In this document: one piece after another, positions 10,776 through 23,484 of the stretch
Layout: the number at the start of each line of letters is the position of its first letter
How positions within the stretch are numbered: position 1 is the stretch's first letter
Source of the DNA: Sesamum alatum
Taxonomy: Eukaryota > Streptophyta > Magnoliopsida > Lamiales > Pedaliaceae
NCBI GenBank assembly: GCA_034509735.1
Contig: JACGWO010000007.1
Location: forward strand, 21,170,046-21,234,045
Length of the DNA stretch: 64,000 nt
Reading direction: 5' to 3'
Notes under the pieces: generated by a model
Told to the model about the DNA's origin: nothing
Seen by the model: only the letters and a program-made list of their open reading frames with translations
Database searches by the model: none
Made by a program: the position numbers and the translations under genes

Positions 10776-13700
10776 ATGTACCGATCGCCGATGGGCTTAA
10801 TTCATGGTGTGAGTTTTTCCCAATGGATCCAGATCCTAATCATATTCCAAATATATTTATTTAATATAAACAGATTCAGCAATGGAAATCAAAAGATGAA
10901 TACTTATGTCTATATTAATCAATCTCTTCTAAATAGAACTAACAGCACTTCTGTCCTATCTTACAAGTTTTCTACAGACCAACGTGTAGATGATTTCAGT
11001 ATGAATTTTACTACAGTTATTCCTCTTTGTCTCTAGTTTCATATATAGCAAGAATCATACGAATTGGATAAGTATATAATAAGTTATTCAAGTTTTAATA
11101 CAACCTATTCTGTACTGTAACAGATTCGGTTATACTACTTCAAAATTCTATAAAAATTCACAAAACCGTTAAAAAGTCCTTATATTCTCAAAATATGACA
11201 TAATATATATCTATTTTCATTATAAATAAGAATAACACAATTTCAACCTTTATATCTCAAGTTATAAGCTTTTTAGTACACCTTGTCTGATTTCCCGCAG
11301 AAACAGGACAACAGAATGTCTCCCTATTTTTACCAATCAAAACGATGAATTTAGCTTCTGCTCAAAACTGAAAAGTTATAGAGGACATCCTAAAAGTTTC
11401 ATAGACACCAAGATCCCAAATTTTGGACCGACAAAACTCAAGATTTACCCCAAAAACCGTGACTGTTTGGACAGATTTTACTCTATTATCATGCATGTTA
11501 ACTTAATTAATTCCTTTCTTGGATTTCAGCCTTCATCTTAGCTCAAACTAGAAATTTCAGAAAATTAGAGATGAAAATACTTACCAAATCAGTGTGAATC
11601 TTCCTAAGATTGATGAATATGGAGGAATCCCCAAATTCTTTCTTCTTCTTTCTTCTTCTTCTCTCTTCCTCTCCACGGCCTCCCTCTTCTCTCTTTTGTC
11701 TTTTCTCTCTTCTACTCTTTTCTATAAGTTTCTATAGCTAATGATTTTTCTATAGCTGAGTGTTTTCACTATATTTTTGCATAAGTCTATATAGCTCTAT
11801 GTATATAGGTGTGTGATGTGTAGGTCTAGTATATATTTAAGTATTATGTTAAACACACATGGTGATTAGTTCATTTACTTGTCTTTTAGTGTAGTAATCT
11901 ATACATATACATATATATTATAAAATGCTACTATTGCATATGTGGTATTAAGACTTTCTTTATTTCCCCCTCATCTTTACAAGTATAGATTTTGACTCCC
12001 ACATTCATATTATACAAATATTCATACGTCTATAATAATTTATTTCTTATTTTCAATTATCTCATTAACCATAATTATTATATAAATCAACACAACATAT
12101 ATCCACTTTCTTGTACTAATAATTCATAATTTTATATAAAAATTTCGGGGGCGTCACAGCGGGTTTAGCAACGGTTTTTAGTAGTTGGACACTATTGGAC
12201 CGGCATTTGGAACGGCCATAGAACGGGAGTTCTTCCATCGTAATAGACGGTGTTCCTAATTATTTAGAACGGATGGGCGGTGACCGTTCCTAATTAGTAA
12301 CGTATTTTGTACCACTTGTTCATAAACTGTTTCTAAATACGTTTGACTATCTAAAAATATAAATTATTTTTTTAGAACACTTTTATTTCTATTTGAAACG
12401 GTTCTTTTTTACATGTTTTGGAACGGTCATTGTAACACTATGTACATAAATTTGATTGTAAGAAAGGCGCATGTTCCCACTCCTTTAGAAATACACTTTG
12501 GTACGGTTCTTGTATGTCCAAGTGACATATTTTGGAACGGGTATTGAAACACAATTTGAACCTTCCATTGGAATATACTTTGGACCGGTTGTATCTTTTG
12601 TTTGGAATACCTGTTTGGGATGGTTGTAGGATTTATTTTGGAATGGTTCCTACGATATTTAGCCATTAAATTTGAAACAACATTTATTATTTACAAATCG
12701 TTCAATAGCCCGTTCCTAAATTATATATTTACTAAAATAATATTTTTGTTAATTTTGAAATAATAAATTATGATTATAATTAATTAGTAAAATTAATTAT
12801 TTTATTTTAATTTAATTAATTAAATAAATATTGAATAATGAAATGCAATTAACATAGAAATGGATAATTATGAAAAAAATTATTATATTAATATAAAAAA
12901 ATTTACATTTACAAATATAAAAAAAAAAAAAATCCTAATCTACACCCCATCCCCCTCAACACCATGGTCCTGCATCGACTTCATCATACTCATTATGTCG
13001 ACCATCATCGTCTCCAGCCGAATCATCCAATTCTAAAATAATTTAAAATTTGTATAAAATTTTCAAAAAATTACAAAATTAAAATTACATAAAATTTCCA
13101 AAATTACAACAAGGAAAATTATTTCCAAGTTTCCCAATTTGCATAAATGAATTCCCAAAATTTGCAGAAAATCACATAAATTCCTAAATATTAAGAAAAA
13201 TTATTATTTTCAGAAATTTATACAATGAATTCTACAGAAAAATTGCAAAATAATATCAGAAAGTTGCCAAAAAAAAATGCAATTCTAAAAATTTCAGAAA
13301 ATGCTTCAGAATGTTTCTGAAAATTTCAGAAACATTATGAAGTATTTCAGTCATTTTTTAAATTATTTGAAATTTCAGAAAATATTTTAATATTACAATT
13401 TTCCGAAAATTTTAATATTGCAGAAAAAAGTTTAATATTTCAAAAAATTATTAAATACAGAAAAAAATCAGAAAATTGCCAAAAAAATATGCATTTTTAA
13501 ATATAGAAAAATCAGAAAATCGCAAAAAAAATTCAGAAACTCGCCAAAAAATCAAAAAAAAATCCACAATATGCATTTCTTAAAAAATATCCATCCACAA
13601 TATGTGTTTTTAAAATTATCCACAATATTCACAAAAATCTCAATATTCTCAATATTCACAAAAATCACAATATTCACAAAAACCACAATATCCACAATAA

Positions 13701-13807
13701 TACTAACCTTTTAAGGGGGGTTCAGATGTAGACGGAGGCAGAGCCGGCGGTGGAGCAGGCGGGAATGGCAAGAAGCGGCAGCGGAGGCAGAGGCGGGAAC
13801 AAGTGAG

Positions 13808-13812
<5 letters not shown>

Positions 13813-13872
<60 letters not shown>

Positions 13873-13943
13873 TGAGGGGGACGATGGAAAAGATGGGAGG
13901 TTGCGATGAAGCAGGCAGTGGCGGATGTGGGAAGGGGGGGAAT

Positions 13944-13980
<37 letters not shown>
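13813..13980. repeat. Two (GA)n microsatellites
   Basis: Long GA dinucleotide runs occur at about 13813-13869 and 13946-13980 inside the CACTA body, the second followed by a run of G. The Ser-Leu frame on the minus strand is a by-product of the repeat. Confidence 0.95.
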
Positions 13981-13990
<10 letters not shown>

Positions 13991-15716
13991 GAGGAGTTCA
14001 AGAATGAAGAAAAATATGCTAAGTGCTACTTTCATATTAACTTTTTGAAATGGTCATTTTTTAGCAGACCATTCTTATGACCGTTGCAAAGCTAACAAAA
14101 CAGCACCGGTTTACCCCACCTATTTTTCAGAAAATGCCAAATGAAATTATATTGGAACTCTTTTTGGAACGGTCAATTTGAAATAATCGTTTCAAATTTT
14201 AATTTTTTCACCTATTTTTCAGAAAGCGCCAAATGAAATATATTGGAACTTTGTTTGGAATGGTCAATTTCAAATAATCGTTCCAAATTTTAATTTTTTT
14301 CTCCTATTTTTCAGAAGATGCCAAAATGAAATTATGTTGGAACTCTCTTTGGAATGGTCATTTTGAAATAACCATTCCAAATTTTAATCTTTCCACCTAT
14401 TTTTCAGAAGGCACCAAAATGACATTATGTTAGAACTCTGTGGAATGGTCATGTTTTAGCTGACCGTTCCAAAACTAAGAAATTGACATCGTTTTATCAT
14501 AAAAACGATGACGTATAAAGATCTGTGTTACAAAATTGTTCCTATTTGAGTACCGAATAATTATTCATTTTTCAAGAAAATAAATAAAAACTAATAAAAA
14601 CCCATACCAGACATGTTAATAAGCGAAGAAAAGTATACAGTGTGTGGATTAAGAGAATTAAAAACATAAAATATTTTTCATGAGATTGATATATGTTCAT
14701 TATATGAAGTATATTTGTATATTCTAATTTATTAGTATTACACAGATGTAACTAGCATCTTATATTATTGTGTTGTATCTCCTAATTAGACCGTTAAAAT
14801 TTTGATCAGCTCATCGTTAGATATGATTAAATAGACAAAAGACTACATTCGATGAAGTTGTGGACATTTTTGGTACACGGAAATTGAGATATGGTATCTG
14901 GTTTGTAATAAGCGAGATTTGAAATGGTGCAACCTTCAATCAGGCCATGTGATTTTAAATCAGATCGTTAGATATATTCGAATAGACAGAATCTTATACA
15001 TGGTTAAGTTTGGAATTAATTCGACTAACGGATGTTGAGATATCGTAATCGAAACGTACACTAGATATTTTTTATTCATATTTTGGAACAGTTTTGAGTA
15101 ATATTTGGAATGTAATTATACAATTAGGAACAGTTAATTAAAAAATGTAATTAGGAATGATTTTGTAACATATAACTGTAATGTAGTTGGCACGGGTATT
15201 GTAATACAATTTTCTATCTATTAAAGTTGTGCCAAATTGTAACTCACTTTGGAATGGTGTTTGGAACGCATATTATTTTCCACAAAATACCATATTTAGG
15301 AACAGGTATTGTAATACCAGTAATTCTACGTACTTAAACCGTCTCAAATTGTACCTCATTTTGGAACGGTTTATCAACTGTCCATATTTCAACGGACGTT
15401 GGACCTCATTTTGGAACAGTACACATCTGCATTTGGTGGAGCCATTCCAATGATTATAAAACCGTTCCAAACGTGTTACAATATTTTACCGTTCCATTTT
15501 GGGCACGGTCGTAGGAACATAACTTGTAACACAAGAATTGGAACGATTTTGAAAACGGTCTGACCATTCCAAATATAAAGGATCAAATATAGGAGGAATG
15601 TGACGTCAACGGCGTGATTCCGTTCCTCAATAGTTCCAGTGGTCATTCCTAATAGAAACGGGCATTCGAACGGTCATAAAATCCACTCCAAATCTCGATT
15701 TTTTTTTGTAGTGATA

Positions 15717-16342
15717 TAATATAGTTGTTTAAGATTAATATGTTTTATGATACTTTTCTAACTTTTTTTTACACTAATTACATATTATTCATTTACTATA
15801 ATTATAGTACAAATTAAGATTGATTTATATAAAAAGATTAAAATATATATATATATATAATTTTAACTCTAGAGAACTTTGCTACTAAATCAAAAAAAAA
15901 ATAATAATTAAATAAATAAATACATAAATATTAAATTATAGTATTGTTTGGATTCAATTCTATTTATCCAATTAACTATTCATGATATATTTATTTACTT
16001 GAATAATTTTATAATGATTGCAATATAAACTTAAATTTTGAAAAGTATATATTCGTATTAACGAGCCCCGATAAAGTAAATAATTTTGAAATGCTTTTTA
16101 TTTATTTTAGTTAAATATTCAAATTTAGAAAAAGAAAGAAAACTAAGAAAGGTAATTGTTTTATACTATTGTATTTTCTTTCCATATTTTGTCTTGATTA
16201 GGCTAATCAAATAATATATGGTCTAGAAAATATAAAAAGGATAAATGATGAAAAAAAAAAATAAAGAGTTAAAACAATTAATAATTTGTTATTAAATCTT
16301 CCCCATATACTTTTCGTCTTGTATATTTTTGATTTAATTTTT
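15717..16342. other. AT-rich DNA, no gene seen
   Basis: This holds short TA and A runs only. Nothing coding or structured was recognised. Confidence 0.6.
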
Positions 16343-16347
16343 ATCAT

Positions 16348-17124
16348 TGATGCGTACTAGAGTCCAGCAACACCACAAAATGTCGAGAGATCTTCAAGAA
16401 AATCCCAAGATTGTAGGGGAGACTAACCTGCAGAGAGGGGTTATTACTCTGATACTTAAGTCAGTAGCGTTCTACTGAAAAAATAAAAGAAAAACTTGAA
16501 ATAAGTGAGAATGATGGTAAAATGATGCTGTAGAGTATTGAAGTGTGCAAAAGTATGCCGAAAACAGCTAAAAAAATAGAGAGAATTCGTGTGCAAGTGA
16601 AGTGCAAAAGTGAGTAAAAGTTACTTGGAAAAATGACTATGCAGGTTAGTCATTTTATACAAATCCGTACGCTCGATGTTTTGGGAATTAAGTTGAGAGT
16701 CATATGTCATTGGAATCCTTTGGAAGTCAGCTTTTCAACTCGACAAACCACGCTAGAATCGGAGTTGAATTGAAGGAGATATAGTTGTTTGAGTCAACTT
16801 TGTCATGTCTGCCATATTTTTGGAAAAAGTGGTTACCTGCTAAGAACATCCGTATTGTAGCCGATCCTCTGAGAATTTGGATGAGATTTATTAGTATGAT
16901 GTCTCCATGTGTTGGACACTTGTATGACATGGAATCGCGGTTGTTTGATGACTTGGCTTGCTGTACGAGACTTTTTTGTTGGCATGCCAGGTCAGTGAAT
17001 AAAATTAGACTTTATGTATAAGCATCTTACAGTGTTGGGAAACATGCGCTGGGCCTGCTAGATTGCCTGCTTGGATGCCTACTCCTAGATCTTGGACTTT
17101 GCCAGATGGGCTTAGACGGCATCA
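16348..17124. mobile_element. Solo LTR, family B, copy 2
   Basis: It starts TGATGCGTACTAGAGTCC and ends GACGGCATCA, flanked by ATCAT at 16343-16347 and 17125-17129. It is homologous to the copy at 6254-7026 in the same orientation. The different flanking duplications show that these are two independent insertions and not a pair of LTRs of one element. Confidence 0.87.
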
Positions 17125-20100
17125 ATCATGCTTCTTTATAAAAATATAAGAGAAAAAGATATAGATATTTTTTTTCTGAATGATTATTTATTTATTCTCA
17201 TATTGGTTATAGAAATTTAATATAATTTTATAATTATATTTTGAATTATATCTCACAAATCATAAAATACTAATATAAGAATTGAAGATGAAATTTAAAG
17301 GATAATATGGCGAAGTAAAGAAAAAAAGTATAAAAAACCTTGATCTAAGATATAAAAGTAAGGTTCCAAAGTTATTCTTTAAAGTTATTGCATTTAACTA
17401 TGTGTTGTGAGTTTTGATATTATGATAACACTATGTAGGGTTGTGATTAATGAAATAATGTTTTGTTATATATTGTTCCTATAATATTATTTTTCTAGTA
17501 ATATTTTAATGTTTTGGTATCATAGATAGAAAATTATTTAGTTTACTCAAATAAAGTTTTATTATATATTAATAGTTAGTGTTTTCTTTTGTTGGTCTTG
17601 ATTGACAAATAATATTAGAGCAAAATTTATTTTGGTACCCAAGCTTTGTTATTAATGTTACTTTGGTATATGAGTAATTACAAATGACTCAATTAGTACT
17701 CAAGTTTCGCCACTAATGTTATTTTGGTACACGAGTAATTATAAATCACTTAATTAATACCCGAGTTTCAGCACTAATATTACTTTGGTACCTAATTCTT
17801 ATTTTTTATTTATTTTTCTATTATCTTTTTATATAATAACCATTTTGCTCTTAGATGTTAAAATGAAATATAATAAATATAAAAAAGAAAATTTTGCATA
17901 AATTTCTATTGATATATTTTGTTTTTATTATCCATATTTGGTTATTAAATGTATTATATTTTAATTTTAATTAATTATTTCTACTATCATTTTATCTCAA
18001 TATTATATATAAAAAGCTCATTATCAAATAACTTGTGTTAATAGTCAAGTCCTGAGAAATCAAAATTTTCATTGTCAAAGATATTTTTTTTATTTAATTG
18101 AGATATTAAAATTTGATTGCAAAACTTAGATATAGATTCAAAAATTTCAATATTAGATTATAAATTTTCAAAATTTAAAGTGCAAATCCAACTTCTCTAT
18201 GGTCGCAATGCATTTTGATATATTTTATGAATATTGATAAATAAAATGAGTAGAAAAATATAAATTAACAAAATAGTATTATCAAGTATAATTATCAAAT
18301 GTAAAAAATGAAAGTCAGAAAATATAGGGATTAAATTTTTATTCAATTTTTTTAATATATTTATTATTTATTATCTAAGGGTAAAATGCTCATTATATTA
18401 AAATGATAATAAATAAATAAAGAGTAAATTTTATTTTGGTACCCCGAGCTTTGCTATTAATGTTATTTTGGTACATGAGTAATTACAAATGACTCAATCA
18501 GTACCTGAGTTTCACCACTAATATCATCTTGGTACACGAGTAATTAAATATGACTTAATTAGTATTCGAATTTCACCATTAATATTACTTTGGTACCCAA
18601 TTCATATTTTTTATTTATTTTTTCTATTATCTTTTTATCATTTGGCCCTTAGATATTAAAATTATAAATTATAAATATAACAAAGAAAAATTTGTATAAA
18701 TTTCTATTGATATATTTTGTTTTAATTATCCATATTTGGTTATCAGAATAATTATATTTTAACTTTACATAATACTTTCTACTATCATTATCTCTCAATA
18801 TATATATTAAAAAACTCATTATCAAATAACTTATGTTAATAGTCAAGTTCCGAGGAATCAAAATTTTCATCGTCAAAGGTATTTTTAATTTAATCGAGAT
18901 ATTAAAATTAGATTGCAAAACTTAAATATAGACCAAAATTTTTAATTTTACATTATAAATTTTTAAAATTTAGAATGCAAATTCAACTTCTCTATGGTTG
19001 CAATGCATTTTGATTTATTTTATAAATATTGATATATAAAGTGAGTAGAAAAAAATAAATTAATGAAATATTATTATCAATTATAATACTCAACTATAAA
19101 ACATGAAATTCAGAAAACACTACAAAAAAAATCATTTTTTGCAAGGAAAATTTTCCTCACAAAAAGCAATAATTTTGTCACATTAGCTTAATGTGAGGAA
19201 AAAAATTCGTCACAAGGTCCTCACAAATAGGGCCTCGCATTAGGTCTAATGTAGGATAATGTGACGAAATATAATTTCCTCACATATATAATTGTGAGGA
19301 AAATCATTTCCTCACAAATAAATGGTGTATGTGATGAATATATCCTCATTTTAAATTTTTTTTTTCCTCGCAATATATTATTTTCTCACAAAAAATATTA
19401 TATTTTATTAAACGTGATCAAATATATCGTCACATTAGACTACTTTTTCCTCACGTATTATATTAACAAAATATGACGATAATTTTCTCACATTAGAATT
19501 ATTCAAAATTAATATTAAAAAACTCAATAACTTCATTTGTGACGATAATTTCCTCACAATAGAATTATCCGAAATAAATTTACACAAATTTAAAAAATCA
19601 TTTGTGACAAAAAAAAATCCTCACATTATAATTTTATTTCAATTAAATATAGATTTTTTAAATTTGCTTGTGAGGGGCATTTCGTCACATTAACATTCTA
19701 ATTTGACATGATTTAGTCATCACAAAAAATGTTAATTGCAATTTTATCACAATATCAACATTTAATAAGATTCATATAGTCATCCATATATCTCGGCTTA
19801 GCAAAATGAAATTTCGCATCTCAAGCGCATTTGTCACAAAATAATTCAATATAAATATTAATCTTGAACTTTTCATCAAAAATTAAAATCTTGTGTCAAT
19901 TAGATAATAAATTGCAAGATATTCGTACATTAATTAAAGAAATGAAAAGAATCATGCATAAGAGAAATTTGGGACAAAATATTCGAATATAAAACATACT
20001 TGAAATGCTAAAAAATTTGAGTAGATTACAAAATCCAAACTAGAAAAGAGAACAATTATGTATCCATATCAATTCCTAAGAATTCAAAAGTACCCTTTAA

Positions 20101-20661
20101 AAACACGACCAATATATTTTCATCGAAGATGCTATATCTACACAACATATCAACATTTGACGTGTTCGAATCTCAAGTAGAACCATCTTCTGTCGTAGAA
20201 TCTGAGAAGATTCAATGAAAAATCAATATGAATACTCGACAACTAAAATAATAATCTATAGCAACATTCAATATCCATTTCTCCTAAATAAATTGCTTAA
20301 ATATACATATTTTGAACAAAATGCATCTTTGCACAAGAGAAATATGAATGATAAATTGGACTCCAAAAGTTACCAACAATCAGAAACAAAACAAATATTG
20401 AATTATCCAACACCCAAACATCGCTCATGTTCAAATACAAGTAAACAATCACTTAGAATCTCATTTCTCTTCACTAAAAATAAGTCTCTTTCTCTTTCTT
20501 TTTCTCTTCTACAGAGGTGCCTTTGTAATAGAGAAACGACTGTTATTTTTGTATTATAAGAATAAAAAGAAAAAGCCCTATTTATATGTTTCAGGGGAAG
20601 CAAATGCTACCCCTAATTCTTTGTTACACGAGCAACAAAATTGCTGCTCTCTGAAACAGGG

Positions 20662-20732
20662 GCAACAAAATTGCTGCTCCTATTGCAGAGAAACAGCCCG
20701 TTTCTCTGCAATAGGAGTAGCAATTTTGCTGC
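20662..20732. repeat. Long near-perfect hairpin
   Basis: The 32 bases at 20662-20693 pair with 20701-20732 with only two mismatches around a 7-base loop (CAGCCCG). Further direct and inverted copies of the GCAACAAAATTGCTGCT phrase lie just outside (20630-20650 and 20735-20757). It sits in the non-coding 3' part of the CACTA element. Confidence 0.85.
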
Positions 20733-21104
20733 TCCTAACAGAGAATTGCTGCCCCTGAAACAGATGAATATTAAAATGAGCAACATCAATTTGAAACAAA
20801 TTTTTCCATCATGTTAAATCAACAACAATCACAAAAAGGTCAACGTTTTCAACAACATGCCCCAATTACATTTAGTAGTACTTAGACATATTAATCAACC
20901 AATATCAATTTGAAATAATTCTCCCATCATGTTAAATCAAGAACAATCACAAAAAGATCAACATATTCATCAAAATACCCCAACTATATTAGCAGTACTT
21001 AGACATATTAATCAAGCAATATCAATTGAAACAATTCTCCCATCATGTTAAATCAAGAACAATCACAAAAAGATCAACATATTCATCAACATACCCCAAA
21101 TACA

Positions 21105-21431
21105 TTAAATATTTTTTTCAAGGGAGAAATTCTTACTAGTGAATATATTCGGTTGAATGCCAGGAAGCTTTTGCAGAAATTGTTGCATTTGCGCCATTTG
21201 ACTTTGTAAGATATCTATCTTTTCTGAATATGTCCTGTTTTGCTCCTTACAGGCATCCATCTCCTTCTTCTGTTCCTCTAATGTCATTCTCTGCTCCTCA
21301 TATGCTTCAGTAAGGTTGAGAATCTTATCATTGGCTCGGTCCAACTCTAATAATTTTTCTTTGAGTTCAGCATTACCAATTACACTTGGACAGGATTGTC
21401 TGTTTTTAACCACCTCGACTCCATGCCCCAT
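21105..21431 (-). pseudogene. CACTA accessory ORF fragment, coiled coil
   Basis: The 108-residue frame is rich in E, K and Q with heptad spacing from about residue 20 to 90, then QMAQMQQFLQKLPGIQPN. Coiled-coil tails followed by such a Q- and P-containing end are common in the second protein encoded by plant CACTA elements (Ptta/En/Spm type). It lies downstream of the TNP2 remnant on the same strand. No start of a complete protein is visible, so I treat it as a last-exon fragment. Confidence 0.6.
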
Positions 21432-21674
21432 TCCCTTTTAAGCCCACCAGCTCCTCCTGGTCCCGAAGACATCTAAAAAATTATCCAAAATAAATTATAT
21501 AATATATGTAATCAACAAGTTCAATCATTCAAATTAAATGCATTGAAAATATCAATTACACTAAATCATTAATTGCAAGCAAGCAAAAATGAGTAACATA
21601 CTTGATAATGCTAGTTATGCACAAATTAATCCATTTACAAGCTATGTATATCAATCATCATCGCTCTCATCTAA

Positions 21675-22454
21675 TTATGTGTTGTCTTTATCGTCATCAA
21701 TATTCTCTTCACCATCCTCATCAATATCATCTGAAATGTAATTGTCTTCATTATCTGTTTCCTCATCTTCATCAACATGAAATTCCCTTTGTCTAATCCC
21801 ATTAGAAGTGTTCTGATCAAGAACCTCAGGTTCCAAAGCTTCTCTAGCTAATGTACTCGACATATATTCACCACCTTCAACAACTTGTGAAACTCCATTT
21901 GACTGAAATTGCTATAATGGATTCATCACATGAGCGTAAGTGTCATCATAATCATCTTCTACATCCAACTCCGGAAGATCCCATAGATGTCTGTGTTGTA
22001 TTCTTTGGACTAATTGCCAATTTTTACCCAACTTTGTGTCAGCTATGTAGAATACTTGTTGCACTTGAATCGGCAAAACAAAAGGATCATTCTTGTACCA
22101 TCGTGTTCTGATATCAATACTTGTGAAATGTTTGTCTACTTGCATAGTTTTCTTACTCCCTGAGTCAAACCATTCACATTGAAATAATATTGTTTTGCGA
22201 TCACCAAGATATGTCAACTCAACAACTCTACTTAAAAACCCAAAAAATTCAATCATTCGATTTTTGTGTTGCCCTTCTACAACCAACCCACTATTTTGAG
22301 TTCTACGACGAGCATCTCGTTCCCTTGTATGAAAATGAACTTCATTCACCATGCAGCCTGAGTAACACTTCGTGTTCAACTTAAAAGGACCATTAGCAAG
22401 AGACCATAATTCTTCTGTAACTTCGGCAACTGTTTGATGGTGTAACAAGTTCAT
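21675..22454 (-). pseudogene. TNP2-like CACTA transposase, C-terminal DUF4216 region
   Basis: The frame from 22454 to 21912 contains RVVELTYLGDRKTILFQCEW, then KHFTSIDIRTRWYKNDPFVL and QQVFYIADTKLGKNWQLV, which are the marks of the DUF4216 domain at the C-terminus of plant TNP2-type transposases. A single in-frame stop at 21912 separates it from an acidic tail (DEDEETDNEDNYISDDIDED) that continues in the same frame to 21675, as usual for these proteins. With the catalytic N-terminal part gone, this copy cannot act as a transposase. Confidence 0.85.
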
Positions 22455-22748
22455 CTACATAAAATCAAATAATTAAACCAAATAAAACTTCTATTGTTTT
22501 GATCAATATCAATCATCTAATAAATTATTTTCACTATCAGCTTACACGTTCTCTAAACCATTCTGGGAACTGCTTCATTTGGCTTTCATCATGAACATTC
22601 AAATCACTAGCTTCTTCTATCGTTATTCCAAGCAATTCAGCCTTGTAGATTCTAAAATAAAAAAAATATGTACATTATATTAAGTAAAAACTCTAATAGA
22701 ATATAAGATTTATTATAAATATGAGCTATATATTAAAACGGACTTACT

Positions 22749-22990
22749 TCATGTAATGCTCAACTTCTTCATAATTCTCAAGATAAACCAATGAGCTTTA
22801 GTTAACTCTTCATCAGTCAAAGTAGGTTCTGGCCTAATATGTCCAAATGGACGCACTCTCATTGAAAAAACAGAAAGCTCTCCTCTTTCTCCATTTTGGA
22901 CACCATCATAGTTTCTTCTTCTTCGATTGAATTTAGTTTCAATCCCATTTAAATACATTGACATGAAAGTTAAACATTTAAATATATTGA
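22749..22990 (-). pseudogene. TNP2-like transposase, DUF4218 fragment
   Basis: The residues CLTFMSMYLNGIETKFNR match the conserved end of the DUF4218 region of CACTA transposases. They are followed by LSVF, RPFGHIRP and LTDEELTKAHWFIL, also typical. It is the exon upstream of the DUF4216 part on the minus strand. The frame stays open up to the point near 22985 where the element is broken off. Confidence 0.82.
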
Positions 22991-23484
22991 TTAAATTTTA
23001 TTCAATTTTTTTAATATATTTTTTATTTTTTATTTATTATCTAAGGGTAAAATGATCATTATATAAAATAATAATAAATAAAATAAATAAAAAACACTAA
23101 TTGGGTACAAAAACGACATTGATGGTGAAAGTCAGGTACTAATTAAGTCATTTATAATTACTCGTGTACCAAAATAATATTAATATCAAAACTCGAGTAC
23201 TAATGAAGACATTTGTAATTACTCAGGTACCAAAATGACTTTAATGACAAAACTCGGGGATCAATATGAATTTTACTCAATAAATAAATAAAAAACATCG
23301 ATTGGGTACCAAAAGAATACTAATGGTGAAACTCGGGTACTAATTAAGTCATTTGTAATTACTCGTGTACCAAAGTATATTAATATCAAATTTTGAGTAC
23401 TAATTGAATCATTTATAATTACTCAGGCACCAAAATGACATTAATGACAAAACTCGGGTGTCAATATGTTTACTCAATAATATT

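Larger units (their letters stand above)
7257..12158. mobile_element. Solo-LTR-like element, family C, split by family-A LTR
   Basis: It begins TGTCACACCCCGAA and ends TTCGGGGGCGTCACA and is flanked by GCGGG on both sides (7252-7256 and 12159-12163). Removing the nested family-A LTR leaves about 2.67 kb with no coding capacity. TG/CA ends and a 5-bp duplication suggest a solo LTR. The unusually long inverted ends (about 14 bp) leave a small chance that it is a DNA transposon instead. Confidence 0.72.
7226..15713. mobile_element. CACTA (En/Spm-type) non-autonomous transposon with nested inserts
   Basis: The left end reads CACTACAAAAAAATGCGGG and the right end, on the opposite strand, reads CACTACAAAAAAAAATCGAG. 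Both continue with GATTTGGAG, giving imperfect terminal inverted repeats. The 3-bp duplication ATA flanks it (7223-7225 and 15714-15716). Variants of TTTGGAACGGT occur many times near both ends (12170-12660 and 15080-15680), matching the subterminal repeats to which CACTA transposases bind. Without the LTR inserted at 7257-12158 the element is about 3.6 kb. No transposase frame is present. Confidence 0.88.
19118..22985 (-). mobile_element. CACTA transposon, truncated, with TNP2-type remnants
   Basis: The left end CACTACAAAAAAAATCA is a CACTA terminus. Over the next 500 bp the motif TTTCCTCACA recurs in both orientations, as subterminal repeats do. The transposase remnants read on the minus strand, so 19118 is the 3' end of the element. 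No opposite CACTA terminus is found; the right boundary, near 22985, is where the host element's sequence (GATTAAATTTTATTCAA) resumes. The 5' two-thirds of the element are missing. Confidence 0.82.
18421..23278. mobile_element. Mutator-type long-TIR element, inner copy
   Basis: This copy starts AGAGTAAATTTTATTTTGG and ends AATTTTACTC. It is flanked by AATAAATAA (18412-18420 and 23279-23287), although the target is low in complexity. Its body (18600-19117) is closely similar to the outer copy's body (17800-18400). The body is interrupted by a CACTA element from 19118 and resumes near 22985. Confidence 0.8.
17617..23475. mobile_element. Mutator-type long-TIR element, outer copy
   Basis: The left arm (AGAGCAAAATTTATTTTGG onward, about 190 bp) is repeated inverted at the right end, which finishes GTTTACTC. 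A 9-bp duplication AATAATATT flanks it (17608-17616 and 23476-23484). Nine-base duplications are the hallmark of Mutator-like elements. The body (about 17800-18420) is AT-rich and non-coding. A second copy of the same family is inserted in it at 18421-23278. Confidence 0.82.

Noticed and set aside
13711..14001. Ser-Leu-rich 96-residue frame on the minus strand
   Set aside because: It is a translation of the (GA)n microsatellites within the CACTA element.
6254..17124. The two family-B LTRs as the two ends of one 10.9-kb retrotransposon
   Set aside because: Each has its own 5-bp duplication (AATAA and ATCAT), and the DNA between them is a CACTA element with nested LTRs, without gag or pol.
20215..20758. 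Plus-strand frames of 114 and 69 residues
   Set aside because: They lie in the non-coding 3' part of a CACTA element and overlap a hairpin; no protein features are seen.
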